Assembly (NCBI GenBank): GCA_015661855.1
Contig: DQVH01000129.1
Location: forward strand, 1 to 22,815
DNA: 22,815 nt
Origin: Desulfurococcales archaeon
GTDB lineage: Archaea > Thermoproteota > Thermoprotei_A > CAZTBM01 > SZUA-1508
Reading direction: 5' to 3'
The notes under the pieces are model-generated. The model did no database searches. It worked only from the letters and a program-made list of their open reading frames with translations, and had not been told where the DNA came from. Below are positions 20,628 through 22,815 of this stretch, piece after piece (the stretch's first letter is position 1; the number at the start of each line of letters is the position of its first letter). The translations under genes were made by a program, and so were the position numbers.

Positions 20628-21269
20628 CTATTTTTCACTTAACACCTTATATGGGCATATTCTAGCATAGGTACAGTATTTACATTCCCAACTCCAGCGT
20701 GGGTGTACTGTATTCTCAATAGTTTCTAGTAGTATCCTTGATACATCTAATTCCTCTCTATCTATCTGGTATTCTGATATCCTCTCGGGTGTTATGTATA
20801 TTAGTATACCCTTCTCTCTATTTAGTAGGTTTAGATAGAGTTGTAGTTGTAGTATATGGTGTTCTAGTGGTATTTTAATGTCTGTTCTCGTAGTTTTTAT
20901 TTCAACTACTTCACTACTATTTATTGCATCAACTCTCCCCTTAACCCTAAATTCTACACCATTTATTTTGAATATTTTCTCGAATTCTACTTCAACTTTG
21001 TATCCCTCTTCTTCAAGTAGTTTCTCTAAACCCATATGAACTAGGTTTCCAAGTACTAATACTGGTTCAAAACTAAATGCTAACTCTGGATATGATAGTC
21101 TATAGTATCTCTTCTGAGAACAACTAACCATATCGGTTACATAGACTACTCTAGGGTTAGTCATCTCCCCAAGTCTATCCTTAAAGTTACTGTACTCTCT
21201 TAAATATAGAATTCTAGTTAGCTTATTTGAAGCCTTATACTCACGTGATAGTATCAGATCCACCACCAT
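20628..21269 (-). CDS. Cas4-like / RecB-type Fe-S exonuclease
   Basis: A 213-residue nuclease of the PD-(D/E)xK Cas4/Dna2 group. Visible: C50 (VSCSQKR); H78 in LVLGNLVHMGLEKLL; D114 in VKGRVDAI; E123-x-K125 in VVEIKTT; Q141-x3-Y145 in LQLQLYLNLL; and C196, C199 and C205 (ECKYCTYARIC) which, with C50, make the [4Fe-4S] cluster. All metal and catalytic positions are intact, so it should be an active 5'-3' or single-strand exonuclease. No CRISPR array or other cas gene is nearby, so this is a stand-alone Cas4-like protein, more likely in repair or replication. ATG 21269 is the first of ATG-GTG-GTG. Its neighbours are a HerA-type ATPase upstream and the primase subunit downstream (other strand). 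Confidence 0.85.
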   Translation of the reverse strand: MVVDLILSREYKASNKLTRILYLREYSNFKDRLGEMTNPRVVYVTDMVSCSQKRYYRLSYPELAFSFEPVLVLGNLVHMGLEKLLEEEGYKVEVEFEKIFKINGVEFRVKGRVDAINSSEVVEIKTTRTDIKIPLEHHILQLQLYLNLLNREKGILIYITPERISEYQIDREELDVSRILLETIENTVHPRWSWECKYCTYARICPYKVLSEK

Positions 21270-21292
21270 CCAAACAACTATAGTCTAATGTG

Positions 21293-21319
21293 GGAGTAGC
21301 ATACTCCAGAATATTAAAG
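21293..21319 (-). promoter_or_regulatory. Promoter and inverted repeat upstream of the Cas4-like gene
   Basis: A TATA-like element (CTTTAATAT on the minus strand, 21311-21319) is followed by a perfect 6-bp inverted repeat, GGAGTA-GCA-TACTCC (21293-21307). The repeat covers the expected transcription start, a typical place for an operator that blocks initiation, or a 5' hairpin in the mRNA. Confidence 0.45.
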
Positions 21320-21349
21320 TAGTGTAGTTGAGTCTTACCTGTGAAATCT

Positions 21350-21412
21350 AAGCGTCAGTTACGGCCACACTCCTCATTAACTCGGGTAAGCCCACCTTTC
21401 ATCACTGTACTT
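21350..21412 (-). ncRNA. Box C/D guide sRNA (candidate)
   Basis: On the minus strand: box C GTGATGA (21405-21399); 13-base guide AAGGTGGGCTTAC; D' CCGA (21385-21382); spacer GTTA; C' ATGAGGA (21377-21371); 12-base guide GTGTGGCCGTAA; box D CTGA (21358-21355). Flanking CTAA(A)G and CTTAG can pair as a terminal stem. The order and spacing fit archaeal C/D sRNAs, and the C' box has the same RTGAGGA form as the candidate at 16426. It lies between the HerA-type and Cas4-like genes. The rRNA or tRNA targets of the two guides were not identified. Confidence 0.7.
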
Positions 21413-21573
21413 TAGGGTATCCAGGGTGTATTGGAAGCGGGTAAGTTAAAGTTAAGGGGGAGGGGGTTGGTGCCTAGGGGTGGAGCCCCCCACGATCATC
21501 GGTACCCTTACGGGGTTTCCATCACGTGGGCTACTCCATTCTATTCTTCATACTTATTGTATTTTAATTTTGC
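21413..21573 (-). other. GC-rich gap containing a kink-turn-like hairpin
   Basis: The gap after the HerA-type gene is far richer in G and C than its surroundings. A composite hairpin spans 21482-21537: outer stem GGAG/CTCC, then CCCACG/CGTGGG, an asymmetric internal loop, and GG..ACCC/GGGG..CC around a four-base cap. On the minus strand the internal loop reads TGAT opposite GATGAT. It can form tandem G-A/A-G pairs with a U-U pair and a three-base bulge, the kink-turn pattern bound by L7Ae. Several G-runs lie at 21457-21480. This is likely a structured RNA or 3' end; no tRNA or H/ACA box was found. Confidence 0.45.
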
Positions 21574-22815
21574 TTATATTACTGCTTTCTCATCCACTCT
21601 TATCCATATTGGTCTTGGGTCACCGTATAGTCTTAGTAGTGCTTCACCTGTTTTAAGCCATGTCATTTTCTCTTTCTCGAACTCATTTAGGTTCATGTAT
21701 TTAGCTACTCTCTCTACATAGTCTTTTGAGTGTGATCCGAAAGCAAATATTGCTCCTACATTATCGAGTATTTCCTGTGGTATATCGTTAAAGTCTTGGG
21801 ATATTACTATCGCTATTAGTCCATAGCCTCTACCCTCTTTAAAGAATTTTAATAGTGTCTGTCTACCCTTAGAGTGTCTAAGTATCCTCCATGCCTCATC
21901 AACTACGATAGCTATTAGCTTATGTTCACCCTTATATGTCATATAGTTTAATAGTATTTGTAGAATTGTAATTGCATATAAGTCTCTATACTCATCTGGT
22001 ATTGTTGATAAATCGAATACTACGGGTAGGTTTACTAGTCTCTCTACAGGTATACTTAGTGTTCTACTATTGAATACTTTATCACTGAGTATGTTTAGTT
22101 TAGATATTAATGTTTGGATGGCTATTTTCTCTTCAACGTAAAGTTTACTATCACTACATTTACTTTTAAGATACTCTATTAGGTCACTTATTGTGGGTTT
22201 ACTTTTGGATGAGTATAACTCTATTAATGTATTGAGTAGTATGTATTCTTCTATTGGTGTAAGCTTTTTCACTACTGAGATTGCCTCTACTACCTGTTTT
22301 GCTCTAGTTTTTGGAGTTGTATATGTGTAGTCTAGTATGTTTATCTGTTTTTCTCCAGCTTTAATGACTGTTAGGTTTTCCACCATAACCTTACTCTTAT
22401 ACTCTCCTCTATAGTCTATTATCCAGCATGGTATATTGTATTCGTTTACTAGTTTAGATACTAGTATCGATGCTAGTGTTGTTTTACCTCTACCTGTAGG
22501 CCCCAATATTACTACATGTTTTAGTATGTGATCTCTAATGTTTATTATGACTGGTGTTTCTGTAGTTACATCTCTACCCAGGTATATTCCATTCTCAAAG
22601 TCTAGTTTAGGTCTTTTAGTGTAGTTTATTGGTGTAAATGGTGCTATATGTGAGCTTGTTACCTCAATACCACTCCTAGCCTTATTCAGAATACCGAATG
22701 TTAGTATGTACTCTACCTCCTCCTCTAATGCCTCTCTCAATCTAATATTTAATCCCGCCTCTATAGCTGACATAACGTTACCTAGTTTTACATCTAATTC
22801 TGATGAAACCTTAGA
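21574..22815 (-). CDS. HerA/FtsK-superfamily ATPase (DUF87), 5' end outside the window
   Basis: A P-loop ATPase of the HerA-FtsK superfamily, hexameric motors that move along double-stranded DNA and often work with a nuclease. From ATG 22773 it is 399 residues: HVVILGPTGRGKTTLASILV is Walker A (residues 91-99), IAIVVDEAWRIL Walker B (D292, E293), and KEGRGYGLIAIVISQDFNDI the sensor/arginine region typical of HerA and VirB4 proteins. WIIDYRGEYKSK is the conserved aspartate after Walker A. The frame stays open from 22773 to the window edge (encoding SSELDVKLGNV), so the true start may lie outside and the gene is treated as partial. Downstream on the same strand is the Cas4-like nuclease, about 300 bases away, a pairing like HerA-NurA. 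Confidence 0.85.
   Translation of the reverse strand, partial: SKVSSELDVKLGNVMSAIEAGLNIRLREALEEEVEYILTFGILNKARSGIEVTSSHIAPFTPINYTKRPKLDFENGIYLGRDVTTETPVIINIRDHILKHVVILGPTGRGKTTLASILVSKLVNEYNIPCWIIDYRGEYKSKVMVENLTVIKAGEKQINILDYTYTTPKTRAKQVVEAISVVKKLTPIEEYILLNTLIELYSSKSKPTISDLIEYLKSKCSDSKLYVEEKIAIQTLISKLNILSDKVFNSRTLSIPVERLVNLPVVFDLSTIPDEYRDLYAITILQILLNYMTYKGEHKLIAIVVDEAWRILRHSKGRQTLLKFFKEGRGYGLIAIVISQDFNDIPQEILDNVGAIFAFGSHSKDYVERVAKYMNLNEFEKEKMTWLKTGEALLRLYGDPRPIWIRVDEKAVI

Noticed and set aside
20628..21269. Cas4-like gene as a sign of a CRISPR-Cas locus
   Set aside because: No direct repeats with regular spacers and no cas1, cas2 or effector genes are present in the window.
21433..21480. 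G-quadruplex from GGG, GGGGG, GGGGG and GGGG runs
   Set aside because: Loop lengths of about 14, 1 and 10 bases make it weak, and the G-runs can instead pair with the adjacent C-run.
21411..21540. tRNA or H/ACA RNA in the GC-rich gap
   Set aside because: No T-arm consensus, no acceptor stem of seven pairs, and no ACA box at the right distance from the hairpin.

Overview
The window looks like a stretch of chromosome from a low-GC hyperthermophilic crenarchaeon. A relative of Ignisphaera or Staphylothermus is my guess from gene content only. The support is ribosomal protein L13e, an archaeal PriL, a split methionyl-tRNA synthetase, wyosine-modification genes, a pyruvoyl S-adenosylmethionine decarboxylase, an Lrp/AsnC regulator, DUF211, and TATA-type promoters. 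Ribosome-binding sites match parts of GGAGGTGATC, and TTG and GTG starts are common beside ATG. I see no insertion sequence, CRISPR array, tRNA or rRNA gene.

Layout. 1-1200: a minus-strand run of a winged-helix protein, an RDD membrane protein and a second membrane protein. 1396-3910 (minus): a 53-residue ribbon-helix-helix protein, an HhH/Fe-S glycosylase-like protein, a dUTPase-like enzyme, and a run of very small ORFs that includes a cysteine-rich 55-residue protein. 3911-4308: a long gene-free stretch ending in a promoter and a G/C-run leader. 4309-7106: AdoMet decarboxylase, a geranylgeranyl-reductase-like flavoprotein, a membrane protein on the other strand, and a zinc-finger protein with a hydrophobic tail. 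7053-8235: L13e and Lrp on minus, DUF211 on plus. 8251-12324: a translation/tRNA-modification block with a TtuA/Ncs6 thiolase, the MetRS tRNA-binding subunit, TYW3, a PhoH-KH ATPase and a Trm5/TYW2-type methyltransferase. 12466-16396: two uncharacterised proteins, a degenerate amidohydrolase, an HTH/coiled-coil regulator and a PfkB kinase. 16498-18207: MetRS. 18339-20066: Hsp20 and the primase large subunit. 20079-22815 (minus): an unknown protein, a Cas4-like Fe-S nuclease and a HerA-type ATPase that runs off the window.

Three observations matter most. First, three genes (the RDD protein, the tRNA thiolase and the unknown protein beside the Cas4-like gene) appear to start at ATA. In two of them no ATG, GTG or TTG is available in the frame that encodes the expected N-terminus. 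In the third the GTG lies inside the ribosome-binding site. Second, two gaps hold well-formed box C/D guide RNAs that share the same C' box (RTGAGGA) and a 12-nt guide before box D; beside one of them is a GC-rich hairpin with a kink-turn-like internal loop. Third, the amidohydrolase has lost most of its metal-binding and catalytic residues and is probably a pseudoenzyme.

Together the genes serve translation (tRNA thiolation, wyosine, MetRS, L13e, guide RNAs), polyamine and lipid metabolism, and DNA replication/repair (PriL, Cas4-like, HerA-like, dUTPase, HhH glycosylase). Limits: all calls rest on reading the sequence and recalled family knowledge, with no database search.
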